Assembly: GCA_963742725.1 (NCBI GenBank)
Contig: CAVUMX010000003.1
Span: 2,046,001-2,110,000, forward strand
Origin: CAVVAL01 sp963742725
GTDB taxonomy: Bacteria; Actinomycetota; Actinomycetes; Mycobacteriales; Cryptosporangiaceae
Length of the DNA: 64,000 nucleotides
Direction: 5' to 3'
A program made the position numbers and the translations under genes. This document shows positions 44,409 to 54,913 of the stretch, in pieces. The first letter of the stretch is position 1; each line of letters opens with the position of its first letter. The notes under the pieces were generated by a model, which worked only from the letters and a program-made list of their open reading frames with translations, made no database searches and was not told where the DNA came from.

Positions 44409-45710
44409 ATGCCGACGATCACCGCGCTGGACACGTTCGACGTCCGATTCCCCACCTCCCGGGAACTGGACGGCTCGGACGCGATGAACCCCGACCCCGA
44501 CTACTCAGCCGCCTACGGCGTGCTGCGGACGGACAGTCCTGGCCTGGAGGGGCACGGCTTCGCCTTCACCATCGGACGGGGCAACGACGTGCAGGTCGCC
44601 GCCCTGCGCCTGCTCGAACCGTACGTCGTGGGGCTGGACGTCGACACGCTCTGCGCCGATCCCACCGCACTGTCGCAGCGGCTGGTCGGCGACTCGCAGC
44701 TGCGCTGGCTGGGGCCCGAGAAGGGCGTCATGCACATGGCGATCGGCACGGTCGTCAACGCCGCCTGGGACCTCGCCGCCAAGCACGCCGGCGTCCCGCT
44801 GTGGCGGCTGCTGGCCGGGATGAGCGCCGAACAGCTCGTGTCGCTGGTGGACTTCCGGTACCTGACGGACGTCATGACCCCACTCGAAGCGCTCGACATC
44901 CTGCACCGCGCCGAGGAGGGCAAGGCCGAGCGGATCGCCGAGCTGGAGGCGCACGGTTATCCCGCCTACACGACCTCGCCCGGCTGGCTCGGCTACTCCG
45001 ACGAGAAGCTCACCCGGCTCGCGCACGAGGCCGTCGACGACGGGTTCCGGCAGATCAAGCTCAAGGTCGGCGCCGACCTGGTGGACGACGTCCGCCGGTT
45101 CCGGGCCGCGCGCGCCGCCGTCGGCCCGGACATCCGCATCGCCGTCGACGCCAACCAGCGCTGGGGTGTCGAGGAGGCCGTGACGTGGATGCGCGAGCTG
45201 GCCCCGTACGACCCGTGGTGGATCGAGGAGCCGACCAGCCCGGACGACGTCCTCGGCCACGCCGCCATCCGGACGGCGCTCGCGCCGATCAAGGTCGCCA
45301 CCGGCGAGCACGTCCACAACCGGGTCATGTTCAAGCAGCTGCTCCAGGCCGGCGCGGTCGACATCGTCCAGATCGACGCCAGCCGGGTGGGCGGCGTCAA
45401 CGAGAACCTGGCGATCCTGCTGCTGGCGGCCAAGTTCGGCGCGCCGGTCTGCCCGCACGCGGGTGGCGTGGGGCTGTGCGAGGTCGTCCAGCACCTGTCG
45501 TTCCTCGACTACGCCGCCGTGTCGGCGCGCCTCGACGACCGGGTCATCGAGTACGTGGACCATCTCCACGAACACTTCGTCGACCCCGTCGTGATCCGCG
45601 ACGGGCGGTACGTGGCGCCGCGCCAGGCCGGCTCGGGAGCCCAGATGCACGCCGAGTCGATCGCCCGGTACCTGTACCCCGACGGCCCCGAATGGAAGGA
45701 CGAACCGTGA
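44409..45710 (+). CDS. fucD: L-fuconate dehydratase (enolase superfamily)
   Basis: 433 aa; dehydrates L-fuconate to 2-keto-3-deoxy-L-fuconate. The family-specific blocks are FDVRFPTSRELDGSDAMNPD, LGPEKGVMHMAIGTVVNAAWD, VDFRYLTDVMTPLEAL, the long active-site lid AYTTSPGWLGYSDEKL, base KxK in FRQIKLKVGA, metal ligands IAVDANQRWG, WWIEEPTSPDD and VATGEHVHNR, and HAGGVGLCEVVQHL. These closely follow FucD/ENOSF1, so the assignment is strong. Second gene of the plus-strand operon, and its stop overlaps the SDR start. Confidence 0.94.
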   Translation: MPTITALDTFDVRFPTSRELDGSDAMNPDPDYSAAYGVLRTDSPGLEGHGFAFTIGRGNDVQVAALRLLEPYVVGLDVDTLCADPTALSQRLVGDSQLRWLGPEKGVMHMAIGTVVNAAWDLAAKHAGVPLWRLLAGMSAEQLVSLVDFRYLTDVMTPLEALDILHRAEEGKAERIAELEAHGYPAYTTSPGWLGYSDEKLTRLAHEAVDDGFRQIKLKVGADLVDDVRRFRAARAAVGPDIRIAVDANQRWGVEEAVTWMRELAPYDPWWIEEPTSPDDVLGHAAIRTALAPIKVATGEHVHNRVMFKQLLQAGAVDIVQIDASRVGGVNENLAILLLAAKFGAPVCPHAGGVGLCEVVQHLSFLDYAAVSARLDDRVIEYVDHLHEHFVDPVVIRDGRYVAPRQAGSGAQMHAESIARYLYPDGPEWKDEP

Positions 45711-46459
45711 CCGAGTTCGACGGGTTGCGCGCGGTCGTGACGGGAGCCGCGTCCGGGATCGGCGCCGCGATCGCCGCCGAACTGGCCCGGCGGGGCGCCA
45801 CCGTCGCCGGTCTGGACCTGCGGCCGGACGCCGTCACCCCGCCCGTGACGGGCATCGCCTGCGACGTCAGCGACGACGAGTCCGTGCGGGCCGCGGTGAC
45901 CCAGGCCGCGAAGCTGCTCGGCGGGATCGACGTCGTCGCGAACAACGCCGGGGTCGGCGCCGCCGGCACCGTCGCCGACAACCCGGACGAGGAGTGGCTG
46001 CGGGTCTGGAACGTCAACGTGGTCGGCATGGTGCGGGTCGCCCGGCACGCACTGCCGTACCTGCGCGAGTCCGACCACGCGGCGATCGTCAACACCTGCT
46101 CGATCGCCGCCACCGCCGGGCTGCCGCAACGGGCGCTCTACTCCGCCACCAAGGGCGCCATCCTGTCGCTGACGCTGGCCATGGCCGCCGACCACGTCGG
46201 GGACGGCATCCGCGTCAACTGCGTCAACCCCGGCACCGCCGACACGCCCTGGGTCGGCCGCCTGCTCGACGCCGCCCCGGACCCCGACGCCGAACGCGCG
46301 GCGCTCAACGCCCGCCAGCCCATGGGGCGGCTCGTCACGGCCGACGAGGTCGCCCACGCCGTCGCGTACCTGGCGAGCCCGTACGCGTCCGCCACCACCG
46401 GCACGGCGCTGGCGGTGGACGGCGGCATGCAGGGCCTGCGCCTGCGCCCCAAGTCCTAA
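45707..46459 (+). CDS. SDR dehydrogenase, 2-keto-3-deoxy-L-fuconate dehydrogenase-like
   Basis: 250 aa classical SDR from GTG at 45707 (4-bp overlap with fucD). VVTGAASGIGAAIAAELARRG, NNAGVGAAGTV, the catalytic Ser in NTCSIAATAGLPQ, YSATKGAILSLTLAMA (Tyr-X3-Lys), VNCVNPGTADTPWVGRLL and TGTALAVDGGMQ. The VNPGTADTPW and RQPMGRL pattern and the place behind fucD fit the enzyme that oxidises 2-keto-3-deoxy-fuconate to the 2,4-diketo acid. The final hydrolase of this route is not in the window. Its stop overlaps the stop of the convergent TPR gene. Confidence 0.9.
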   Translation: MTEFDGLRAVVTGAASGIGAAIAAELARRGATVAGLDLRPDAVTPPVTGIACDVSDDESVRAAVTQAAKLLGGIDVVANNAGVGAAGTVADNPDEEWLRVWNVNVVGMVRVARHALPYLRESDHAAIVNTCSIAATAGLPQRALYSATKGAILSLTLAMAADHVGDGIRVNCVNPGTADTPWVGRLLDAAPDPDAERAALNARQPMGRLVTADEVAHAVAYLASPYASATTGTALAVDGGMQGLRLRPKS

Positions 46460-48620
46460 CCTGCTCGCGCGGCGAGGACATCGGCGACAGTGGCGCGGGC
46501 TCCCCGCAGCGACTCCGCATAGTGTTCCGACAGGCGCTCGTACAGCGCGACGGCTTCCTCGGCGGCGTCCAGCGCGGCGTCGAGGTCCAGGCCGGCGGCG
46601 GCGCGGACCTCGGCGAACGTCCAGAGCGTGACCGCGAACTTCGGGACCGGCGCGGCGGCCAGCCGCCGGTACGTCGCCACGGACTCGGCGCTCGCGGCCA
46701 GCGCCTCGTCATGCCGTCCGCGCGCGGACATCGTGCAGGCGACGTTGTTCAGCGCGGTCCCGAGCGACGGCCCCCACTCCCTGGACCGCCGCTGGCCGAG
46801 CGGCCGCAGGATGTCGACGGCTTCCTGCTCCATGGCGAGCGCCTCGTCGTCGCGGCCGACGCGCTTGAGGTCCCTGGCGAGATTCGCCAGCGACGCCGCG
46901 AGGTTGCCGTGGACCCCCTCCGGATCGGCGTCCGCCCGTCGGCGCCGGATCGACACCGATTCCTCCTTCGCCGTGACCGCCTCCGCGTGGCGGCCGAGCC
47001 CGCCGAGCACGTTGCCGGTGACGTTGAGGCTCCTCGCGAGCTCGTACTCGTGCTCGGGCTCGGCGGCGGCCAGGCGCCTGTCGATCGCGACCGCCTCGTG
47101 CGCGAGCACAAGCGCATCGGCGTGGCGCCGCACGTCAGCGAGGCGATCGGCCTGCCGGGCGGCCGCGCGGGCCAGCCACCGCCCGTACCGTGACTCGTCG
47201 TCACCGGCCAGCCGTCGGAAGACGGTGATCGCCTCGTCCTGGGCGGCCAGCGCCTCGTCGTGCCGGCCGACCGCGACGAGCCGGGTGGCCAGGGCCTCGA
47301 TCTGCCACGGCAGGTCGCACGGGTGCGACGCGGTCTCCTCGTGTTCCAGGCGCCGGCACACCGCCACGGCCTCCTCGTGGGCGGCGAGCGCGTCGTCGTG
47401 ACGTTCCCGCGCGGCGAGCTGCCGGGCCAGGGCGTCGAGCATCGACCGGAGGCTGTCGCCGTGCGTGGCGAAGTCCTCGCCGGCCCGGTCCCGGCTGATC
47501 CCGACCGCGACCTCCCGCGCGGCCAGTGCCTCGTCGCGCGCAGCCTGTGCGTCCTCGGCCCTGCCGGCGTCCGCCAGCAGGTCGGCGAGCGTTTCCAGCA
47601 GGTGGGCCAGATCGCCATGCTGGTCCCTGTCGGCCAGGTCGGCGTCGGCCGGGTCGGTGGCGGCGAGGACGCGCTGCGCCGCCACGGCTTCCTCCTGGAA
47701 CCGCAGCGCATCCAGGCCCTGGTCGACGCTCCCGAGCATGAGGGCCGCGCGGATGCACGCGCTGACCAGCTTGTGGCCGGGCGCGTCGAACCGGCGGCAC
47801 GCGTCGACATGGTCCCGGGCCGCGGCGGCCGCGGCGTCATGGCGGCGCGCGAACCACAGGCGCGTCGCGATATCGCCGCTGGTCTCCAGGTACGCGGCCC
47901 CGAAGCGCGCGGTGTCGAGGTCGGCGAGGCGCCGGTACAGGGCGGTGACCTCGGCGAGCGTGTCGATCCGCGCGTCACCGTCGGTGCGCCCCATGCGCTC
48001 TTCCAGCAGCAGGCTCAGGCCAGGCCCGAACGCGAGCGGGTCGGCCACGGCGAGCCGCCGGTTCAGACTCAACGCCTCCTGCTCTGCGGCGGCCCGCTCC
48101 TCCTCGCGACCCGCCCAGCCCAGGAGCCGGACCAGCTCCATCGTGGCTCCCGCCAGATCCGCCTCGTTCCCACCGGGGTCGGTGGTGAGCTGCCAGCGCA
48201 GCGCGTCGATCATCTCCTCGGACGCGACGTCGCCCGCGCCGTGCGCGGCTGCCCATCCCCGGGCGGGACCGGGCAGCAGCTCGGCGGCGGTGTCGGCGAC
48301 CGTCCACAGCGCGTCGGAGCCGGTGTCCCACCCGTCCGAGGGGAGCGCATCCAGGCGATGCCGCCAGTACGCGAGCAGGGTCAGCGTCAGCCGTCGTCCC
48401 GGTCGGCGTCGTCCCGGTCGGCGTCGTCCCGGTCGGCGTCGTCCCGGTCGGCGTCGTCCCGGTCGGCCAGCCGCGCGGCGTGCTCGTCCAGGACGGCAGC
48501 CAACCCGCCGGCCCAGCCCGCATAGCCGGACCGGACGCCGGGCCAGGCCTCGGTGCCCATCGCCGCGACCAGCACCGCCGCGCCGTACGCAGCGGCCGTT
48601 CGGACCCGGGGCCTCCTCAC
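46456..48620 (-). pseudogene. TPR-repeat protein 2, tandem duplicate, with a frame break after 15-bp repeats
   Basis: From GTG at 48620 (overlapping the stop of TPR protein 1) the frame reads AAAYGAAVLVAAMGTEAW, then DEHAARLADRDD and five ADRDD repeats, and ends at 48387. The sense continues one base out of phase as LTLLAYWRHRLDALP, AELLPGPARGWAAAH and then about 580 residues of TPR-like helix pairs (DEALAAQDEAITVFRRLAG, DEALAMEQEAVDILRPLGQ) to 46456. Adding one C near 48393 restores similarity to TPR protein 1 over the whole length. If the break is real, the large part may still be made from an internal start (ATG at 48213). Function unknown; TPRs bind proteins. Confidence 0.72.
48393..48467. 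repeat. Five perfect 15-bp repeats in the TPR protein 2 gene
   Basis: The unit GTCGTCCCGGTCGGC is repeated five times without change (48393-48407 up to 48453-48467). On the coding strand it gives ADRDD. The homologous gene next door has only a single ADRER at this place. The frame break described for the gene is at the left edge of this array. Confidence 0.92.
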
Positions 48621-50404
48621 CGCGCGGCCCGGATCTCGTCCACGGCCGTGCGCGCGCCGCTCAGCGACTCGGCGTAGGCCGCCGGGTCGTCGGCGGACAG
48701 CTTCTCGTAGATCGCGACCGTCTCCTCGGCGGCGGCCAGGGCGGCGTCGAGGTCGAGGCGCCCCTCCGTCCGCACCTCGGCGAACGTCCAGAGCAGGCGG
48801 GCCAGCGTGGCGGTGTACCGGCCGGGGTCGTCCCCTGCCAACCGCCGGTAGATCGCGACGGCCTCGGCGCTGGCCGTGGCGGCCTCGTCGAACCGGCCCT
48901 GGATCGACAGCGAGCAGGCGTAGTTGTTCAGGGTGGCTCCGAGGAGATGCGGGCGCTCCTCGGCCAGGGGCCGGAAGATCGTGAGCGCTTCCTCTTCGAA
49001 GACGTTCGCCTCGTCGGGCCGGTCCGCGATCTTGAGGTCCCGGGCGAGATTGGCCAGCGCGATGCCGAGGTCCTGCCGGTCGGCGTCCGGTTCCAGGTCG
49101 ACCGCCCGCCGCCGGACCGCCAGCGACTCCTCCTCGGCTGCCAGCGCCTCGTCGGGCCGATCGGCCCTCCGAAGCGCATCGGCCAGCGTGGTGAGCGCGA
49201 TGCGGAGCGTGTTCCCCCGGCTGCCGAAGTCTTCCTCGGCCCACGGCCGGCACAACGCGACGGCCGCCTCGAACGCGGACGCGGCCTCGTTCCTGGCGGT
49301 CTGCGCCTCATCGACCCGGTCCACTCCGGCCAGGCGGGCGGCGTAGTCGGCGAGCGCCTCCCCGAGATCCTCATGCGGATCGCCGGGCCGACTGCTCTGC
49401 CAGCGACGGTACCGGTCACCCTCGGCCGGATCGGCCAGCAACCGGCGCAGCGACACCGCCTCCACCTGGACGGACAGTGCCTCGTCGTGCTGGTCCGTAT
49501 CCGACAGCCGCTTGGACAGCGTCTCGCAAGTGGATGCCAGGTAGCCGCTGAGCGGCAGGTCGTCCGCCGCGAGCCGCCGGTACACGTCCGCCTCCCGGCG
49601 GTACGCCACAACGCACTCCTCCAGCCGGTTCGCGTGCCACAACGTCGTCGCGATCCGGCCGTGGGCGCGGCCGAGGTCCTCGCCGAACGCCGCCGGGTCG
49701 AGGTCGGCGAGACCGGCGTACACCTCGACGAGTTCAGCGAGGAGGTCGAGGTCGTCGGTGGCGTCCGTCTGCCTGTCGAGGAGCCCGGCCAGGTCAGGAC
49801 CGTGGGTCGCGAGATCGGCTCGGGCGAGCCGTCGGTAGAGGTCGATGCCTTCCGCTTTGGCGGCTGCCGCGTCGACGGGTCGACCCGCCTTCTCCAGGGC
49901 GGCGGCGACGTCGACCAGCGCCCCGGCAAGGTCGGGGTCCGGATCCTGGGTCGCGTGCCAGCGGCGAGCGTCCACGATCGCCTCGGCTGTCGGCACGTCG
50001 GTGTGGACGGCCTCCTCCTTGTGCGCCGCCACCCACTCCTGCGCGGCCTCGGGAAGCAGCTCCCGCGCGTCGTCGGCGATCACGTAGAAGCCGCCGAAGC
50101 CGGTCGTCGGGCTCATCAGGATGAGGTCGCCCAGCCTGGCGCGCCAGTCCATGAGCACGATCAGCCGCATCCGTTCCCGGTCCGCGCCGCTGAGCCCGAT
50201 CAGCCGCCCGGCCTGCTGGTCCAGGACGTTCTCCACCGGCCCTGACGACGCCTGGTGCGCCCAGGCGAGGAACTTCGACCGGACCCTCGCCCACACCTCC
50301 GTGTCCATCGCCGCCGCGAGCACCGCAGCGCCGTACGCGTCCCACGCGCCTACGCGCCGTGAACTGAACCTCCGCCTGCTTTTCACCGGAGATTGGTAGT
50401 ACAC
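48617..50404 (-). CDS. TPR-repeat protein 1
   Basis: 595 aa from GTG at 50404 (an alternative GTG is at 50386). N-terminal about 60 residues: basic, then AYGAAVLAAAMDTEVWARVR, then ENVLDQQAGRLIGLSGADRERMRL. The rest is a long run of TPR-like helix pairs with the pattern DEAL..EEEAL..RR.A (DEALAAEEESLAVRRRAVD, DEANVFEEEALTIFRPLAE, DEAATASAEAVAIYRRLAG), strongly acidic. No catalytic domain is visible. I recall the N-terminal hydrophobic AMxTxxWxxVR segment from actinobacterial multi-domain TPR proteins, unverified. Four bases after the coiled-coil gene and overlapping TPR protein 2: part of one operon with phage-tail-like genes. Confidence 0.85.
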   Translation of the reverse strand: MYYQSPVKSRRRFSSRRVGAWDAYGAAVLAAAMDTEVWARVRSKFLAWAHQASSGPVENVLDQQAGRLIGLSGADRERMRLIVLMDWRARLGDLILMSPTTGFGGFYVIADDARELLPEAAQEWVAAHKEEAVHTDVPTAEAIVDARRWHATQDPDPDLAGALVDVAAALEKAGRPVDAAAAKAEGIDLYRRLARADLATHGPDLAGLLDRQTDATDDLDLLAELVEVYAGLADLDPAAFGEDLGRAHGRIATTLWHANRLEECVVAYRREADVYRRLAADDLPLSGYLASTCETLSKRLSDTDQHDEALSVQVEAVSLRRLLADPAEGDRYRRWQSSRPGDPHEDLGEALADYAARLAGVDRVDEAQTARNEAASAFEAAVALCRPWAEEDFGSRGNTLRIALTTLADALRRADRPDEALAAEEESLAVRRRAVDLEPDADRQDLGIALANLARDLKIADRPDEANVFEEEALTIFRPLAEERPHLLGATLNNYACSLSIQGRFDEAATASAEAVAIYRRLAGDDPGRYTATLARLLWTFAEVRTEGRLDLDAALAAAEETVAIYEKLSADDPAAYAESLSGARTAVDEIRAAR

Positions 50405-50408
50405 GCTG

Positions 50409-50573
50409 TCAAGAAGGCTGGTCGGTGCCTTCCTCCGTCGCGGCCCTGGCCTGGGCCGCGGCGGCCGCGGCCTTCGCCGTCACGGCGCCGAGCGCGGTCT
50501 CCAGCGCGTGCAGCCGCCGCTTGATGTCGCGCAGCTCCGAGGCCAGCGAGTCGACCTTGTTCACCCTCGTCAT
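50409..50573 (-). CDS. Short coiled-coil protein
   Basis: 54 aa, in a frame too short for normal gene lists. MTRVNKVDSLASELRDIKRR is followed by LHALETALGAVTAKAAAAAA and a polar tail ending DQPS. Hydrophobic residues at heptad spacing (V, L, L, I, L, L, L) predict one helix able to form a coiled coil. The ATG overlaps the stop of the tail-like gene upstream (ATGA), and the stop is 4 bases from the TPR protein 1 start, which supports it as a real gene of the operon. Confidence 0.72.
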   Translation of the reverse strand: MTRVNKVDSLASELRDIKRRLHALETALGAVTAKAAAAAAQARAATEEGTDQPS

Positions 50574-51766
50574 GACGTTCCCTCCAGCGGCGACACGGTC
50601 AGCGTCACCAGCTCCTCGCCGGCGTCGTCACCCGGCGTCACCTCGACGCCGAGGATCCGTACCCGGAACTCCCGCCCACCCGGGAAGAACCCGTCCTTCA
50701 CGACGATCTGGGCCTGGTCGCCGACCTGGTAGGAGCCCAGGATCGGTTCGCGGTCCGCGCGGACGACCAGCTCCGGCAGCACCACCGGACGGGCGACCAC
50801 GCTCAGCTCCGCGTCGGCGATCGAGCCGAGCAGCCCACGGCTCTCCACGTGGACGTGCGACACCTCAGACTCGGTCAGCGGCCACCCGGCGGTGATCCTC
50901 GACCGGTCCACCGCCACCTCGATGAGCTGCCCGTCCTCGCTGCCGGCGCCGAGCGCGTACACGCGGCTGGCCATCGACGCGCCGTCCTGCGGCCACGCGT
51001 ACGAGACCAGGTTGGCGCCGTACTCCCAGAAGTGCGGCGCGCCGTCCTGGCCGAGTCGCGGGTCGCCGACGCGCAGCCGGCGCACCGGCCGCCCGTTCGG
51101 CCCGTACACCGCCTCGATCAGGAAGTCCGGGCCGCCGTCGAGCGCCGAAAGCTCACGCAGCGCCTCGCCGACGCTCTTCAGCTCGTATCCCCGGTACGTG
51201 AGCGTCCGCGGGGTGCCGATCACCCGGGACGGCGTCACCATCGCCGTGAACTGCCCCGATCCGGGCGGCGTGGACATGTCCGTCTGGACGCCGACGTCGC
51301 CGCCCGGATGACCCTGCGCGGCGCGGATCAGCGACCGCGCGATCTCCGCCTGGTCCACGCCGTCGTAGGTCGTGACAAGGGTCGCGACGTCGTCGGTGTC
51401 CGGGTTGAACGTCGCCGGCAGCACGCGCCGCCGGTCGAAGTAGGACAGGAAGCCGGCGGCGCCGATCTCCAGCATCCGCTCGGCCGAGCTGTACTTGCTC
51501 GTCCAGATGACGCCGCCCCACACCAGCACGCCGTCCCGCTCGACGTAGAGGGCGGTGCGACCCGGCTCGGTGGCACGCTGCGGTTCACGGACGCCGACCC
51601 GCCCGTCGCCGATGGCGAGCTGGCCGCGGAACTCGCCCGCGTCGTTGAGGACCGTGCTGAACGAGACGCCGTGCAACGGCAGCTCGTCCAACACGGCGCC
51701 GGTACGCAGGTCCGCGACGAGGTACGCGTAGCGGGACCGCGACCGGGCGAACTGGGAGCCAGGCAC
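50570..51766 (-). CDS. Phage minor tail protein, Siphovirus ReqiPepy6 Gp37-like
   Basis: 398 aa from GTG at 51766 with a perfect AAGGAG 8 bp upstream. VADLRTGAVLDELPLHGVSFSTVLNDAGEFRGQL begins the domain (block split), then TALYVERDGVLVWGGVIWTS, MLEIGAAGFLSYFDRRRV, EIARSLIRAAQ, RTLTYRGYELKSVGEALRELS, GPDFLIEAVYGPNG and ANLVSYAWPQDGASMASRVYALG. This is the beta-rich Gp37-like/tail-hub type protein of actinophages. No other structural phage genes (capsid, terminase, tape measure) are near. Preceded by the tail-associated gene (10-bp gap), followed by the coiled-coil gene (4-bp overlap). Confidence 0.8.
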   Translation of the reverse strand: MPGSQFARSRSRYAYLVADLRTGAVLDELPLHGVSFSTVLNDAGEFRGQLAIGDGRVGVREPQRATEPGRTALYVERDGVLVWGGVIWTSKYSSAERMLEIGAAGFLSYFDRRRVLPATFNPDTDDVATLVTTYDGVDQAEIARSLIRAAQGHPGGDVGVQTDMSTPPGSGQFTAMVTPSRVIGTPRTLTYRGYELKSVGEALRELSALDGGPDFLIEAVYGPNGRPVRRLRVGDPRLGQDGAPHFWEYGANLVSYAWPQDGASMASRVYALGAGSEDGQLIEVAVDRSRITAGWPLTESEVSHVHVESRGLLGSIADAELSVVARPVVLPELVVRADREPILGSYQVGDQAQIVVKDGFFPGGREFRVRILGVEVTPGDDAGEELVTLTVSPLEGTS

Positions 51767-51776
51767 CGGTGTCTCC

Positions 51777-52349
51777 TTAGGAGGGGATCGCGAGCACGTT
51801 GATCGACGTGTACGGCAGGTGGTAGCCGGCGATGGCGACCCCTGACCCCGCCACACGTCGCAGGTTGAGATCCAGCACGACGGGCACGTTCGCCGCCTGC
51901 GGCACGACAGCGACGAGCGACCTGCTGTTGAGCTGCGCGAGATCGGGCGGCGTGTACACGTCGATCCCCCATGTCGTGAGGCCGTTAACGAGGAACAGGT
52001 CGAACCGGTCCCACTCGGGCGACCGGCTCGTGTGGAGCATCGCCTGCGCCGTCACGAACAGCGACCGCGCGTACGGGACGGCCGGCACGGTCAGTTTGTT
52101 GATCGTCATCAGCGCCGACGCGGGCATCGTCGTCTGGCGCGGCCAGCCGGGACCGGCCGGCCCGTAGGTGGCGACGCCGCCGCGCGCGATCGGGAACCAG
52201 GCGGTGCCGTCCGACACCTCGGTGACGTTGTTCTCCCGGACGTACACGGTCTGCCCCGGGTACGGCGCGGCCGGACGGCTCCCCCGGTTCGCCACGGGCG
52301 CCCAGAACCGGTCGCTGGGCGAGTACTGCTGCGCGCTCGACGGCGGCAT
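51777..52349 (-). CDS. Putative tail-associated beta-rich protein
   Basis: 190 aa from the ATG at 52349 (the frame extends to 52433). The N-terminus has FWAPVANRGSRPAAPYPGQTVYVRENNVTEV and WFPIARGG, typical of short phage 'virion attachment' segments where a WYPI-like motif follows a Pro/Gly stretch. The C-terminal half is beta-rich (INKLTVPAVPYARSLFVTAQ, DVYTPPDLAQLNSRSLVAVV, VVLDLNLRRVAGSGVAIAGY). A phage tail or receptor-contact role is suggested by the next gene, not by family match. First gene of the five-gene operon; weak ribosome site. Confidence 0.65.
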   Translation of the reverse strand: MPPSSAQQYSPSDRFWAPVANRGSRPAAPYPGQTVYVRENNVTEVSDGTAWFPIARGGVATYGPAGPGWPRQTTMPASALMTINKLTVPAVPYARSLFVTAQAMLHTSRSPEWDRFDLFLVNGLTTWGIDVYTPPDLAQLNSRSLVAVVPQAANVPVVLDLNLRRVAGSGVAIAGYHLPYTSINVLAIPS

Positions 52350-52419
52350 GGACTGGCCCGCGTCCCGGCGGCACCTCGCGGCCGTCGTCGCCGGAGTCCG
52401 ATCAGGACGGATCAAGGGC

Positions 52420-53028
52420 ATGGCCGAGATCATCGGCAGCCTCGACGGCAGAACCGCCCTCTACTGGAGCGCCGCCGGCAACTGGCGCACCGAGAGGTAC
52501 AGCGGCACCGGCCACGTCAGCTGGTCGCACTTCGCGATCTTCCGCTCGACCGCCCGGACCGACCACGGCATCTACGCCGGCTGGGGCCCGAACGGCCCCA
52601 AACCCGGAACGCCCGGCGCCCCCGGCAAGCCGCCGGAACGGCCTGGAACGCCTAAGCCCGGTAACGACCCAGGAGAAGACATGCCCAGCGTGCAGGACCT
52701 TTGGAACACACCACTCGACGTCAAGGGCGTCGGGCGCTTCAGCCCGCTCAGCGTCCTCATGGAGCTGTACCTGCGGTCCGTCGGGCGCGGCGCGCTCGGC
52801 AAGGGCCTCGCCACGATCGACGAACTCGACGCGGACGTGGACGCCATCCAGGTCGACGTCGACGGCATCCTCGCCAGGCTCGACAAGCAGCCGGTACCGT
52901 CCGGCGGCGGCGCGCCGATCGACTACGACAAGCTGGCGACGGCTCTCGCGCCGAAACTGGCCGACATCCTCGCGCCACTGGTCGCCAGCGCCAGCGTCGA
53001 CGAGTTCCACAAACGCCTCACCAACTAG
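52420..53028 (+). CDS. Fibre-like protein with Gly-Pro segment and C-terminal helical part
   Basis: 202 aa if started at the ATG at 52420. Residues 1-55 are Trp/Tyr-rich and beta-like (GRTALYWSAAGNWRTERYSG). Residues 56-85 are a collagen-like Gly/Pro stretch (GPKPGTPGAPGKPPERPG). From residue 88 the protein reads MPSVQDLWNTPLDVKGVGRF with helices and DELDADVDAIQVDVDGILARL (acidic heptads). A strong AGGAGA stands just before the internal ATG at 52681, so a 115-aa product may start there instead. Divergent from the tail-like operon (70 bp between starts). Unknown family; probably part of the same phage-derived locus. Confidence 0.55.
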   Translation: MAEIIGSLDGRTALYWSAAGNWRTERYSGTGHVSWSHFAIFRSTARTDHGIYAGWGPNGPKPGTPGAPGKPPERPGTPKPGNDPGEDMPSVQDLWNTPLDVKGVGRFSPLSVLMELYLRSVGRGALGKGLATIDELDADVDAIQVDVDGILARLDKQPVPSGGGAPIDYDKLATALAPKLADILAPLVASASVDEFHKRLTN

Positions 53029-53105
53029 CGCACCGCCCGCGGCCGCCTGGCGGCGCCGCTCGGCTGGTGCCGCCCGGCAGTGCCTCGCGGCGCCATTCGC
53101 CGGTT

Positions 53106-53146
53106 TGGGCGACATTTCCTGGTCATAGCCACGAAGATGTCGCCCA
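53106..53146. terminator. Long hairpin between the fibre-like gene and rny
   Basis: TGGGCGACAT (53106-53115) pairs with ATGTCGCCCA (53137-53146), and the stem continues with TTCCTGG against CCACGAA with one mismatch, leaving a loop of about 6 nt. The two flanking genes converge, so it can end transcription in both directions. Confidence 0.72.
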
Positions 53147-53170
53147 GATCGCGGCTGGCGTGTCGGCGGG

Positions 53171-54913
<1,743 letters not shown>

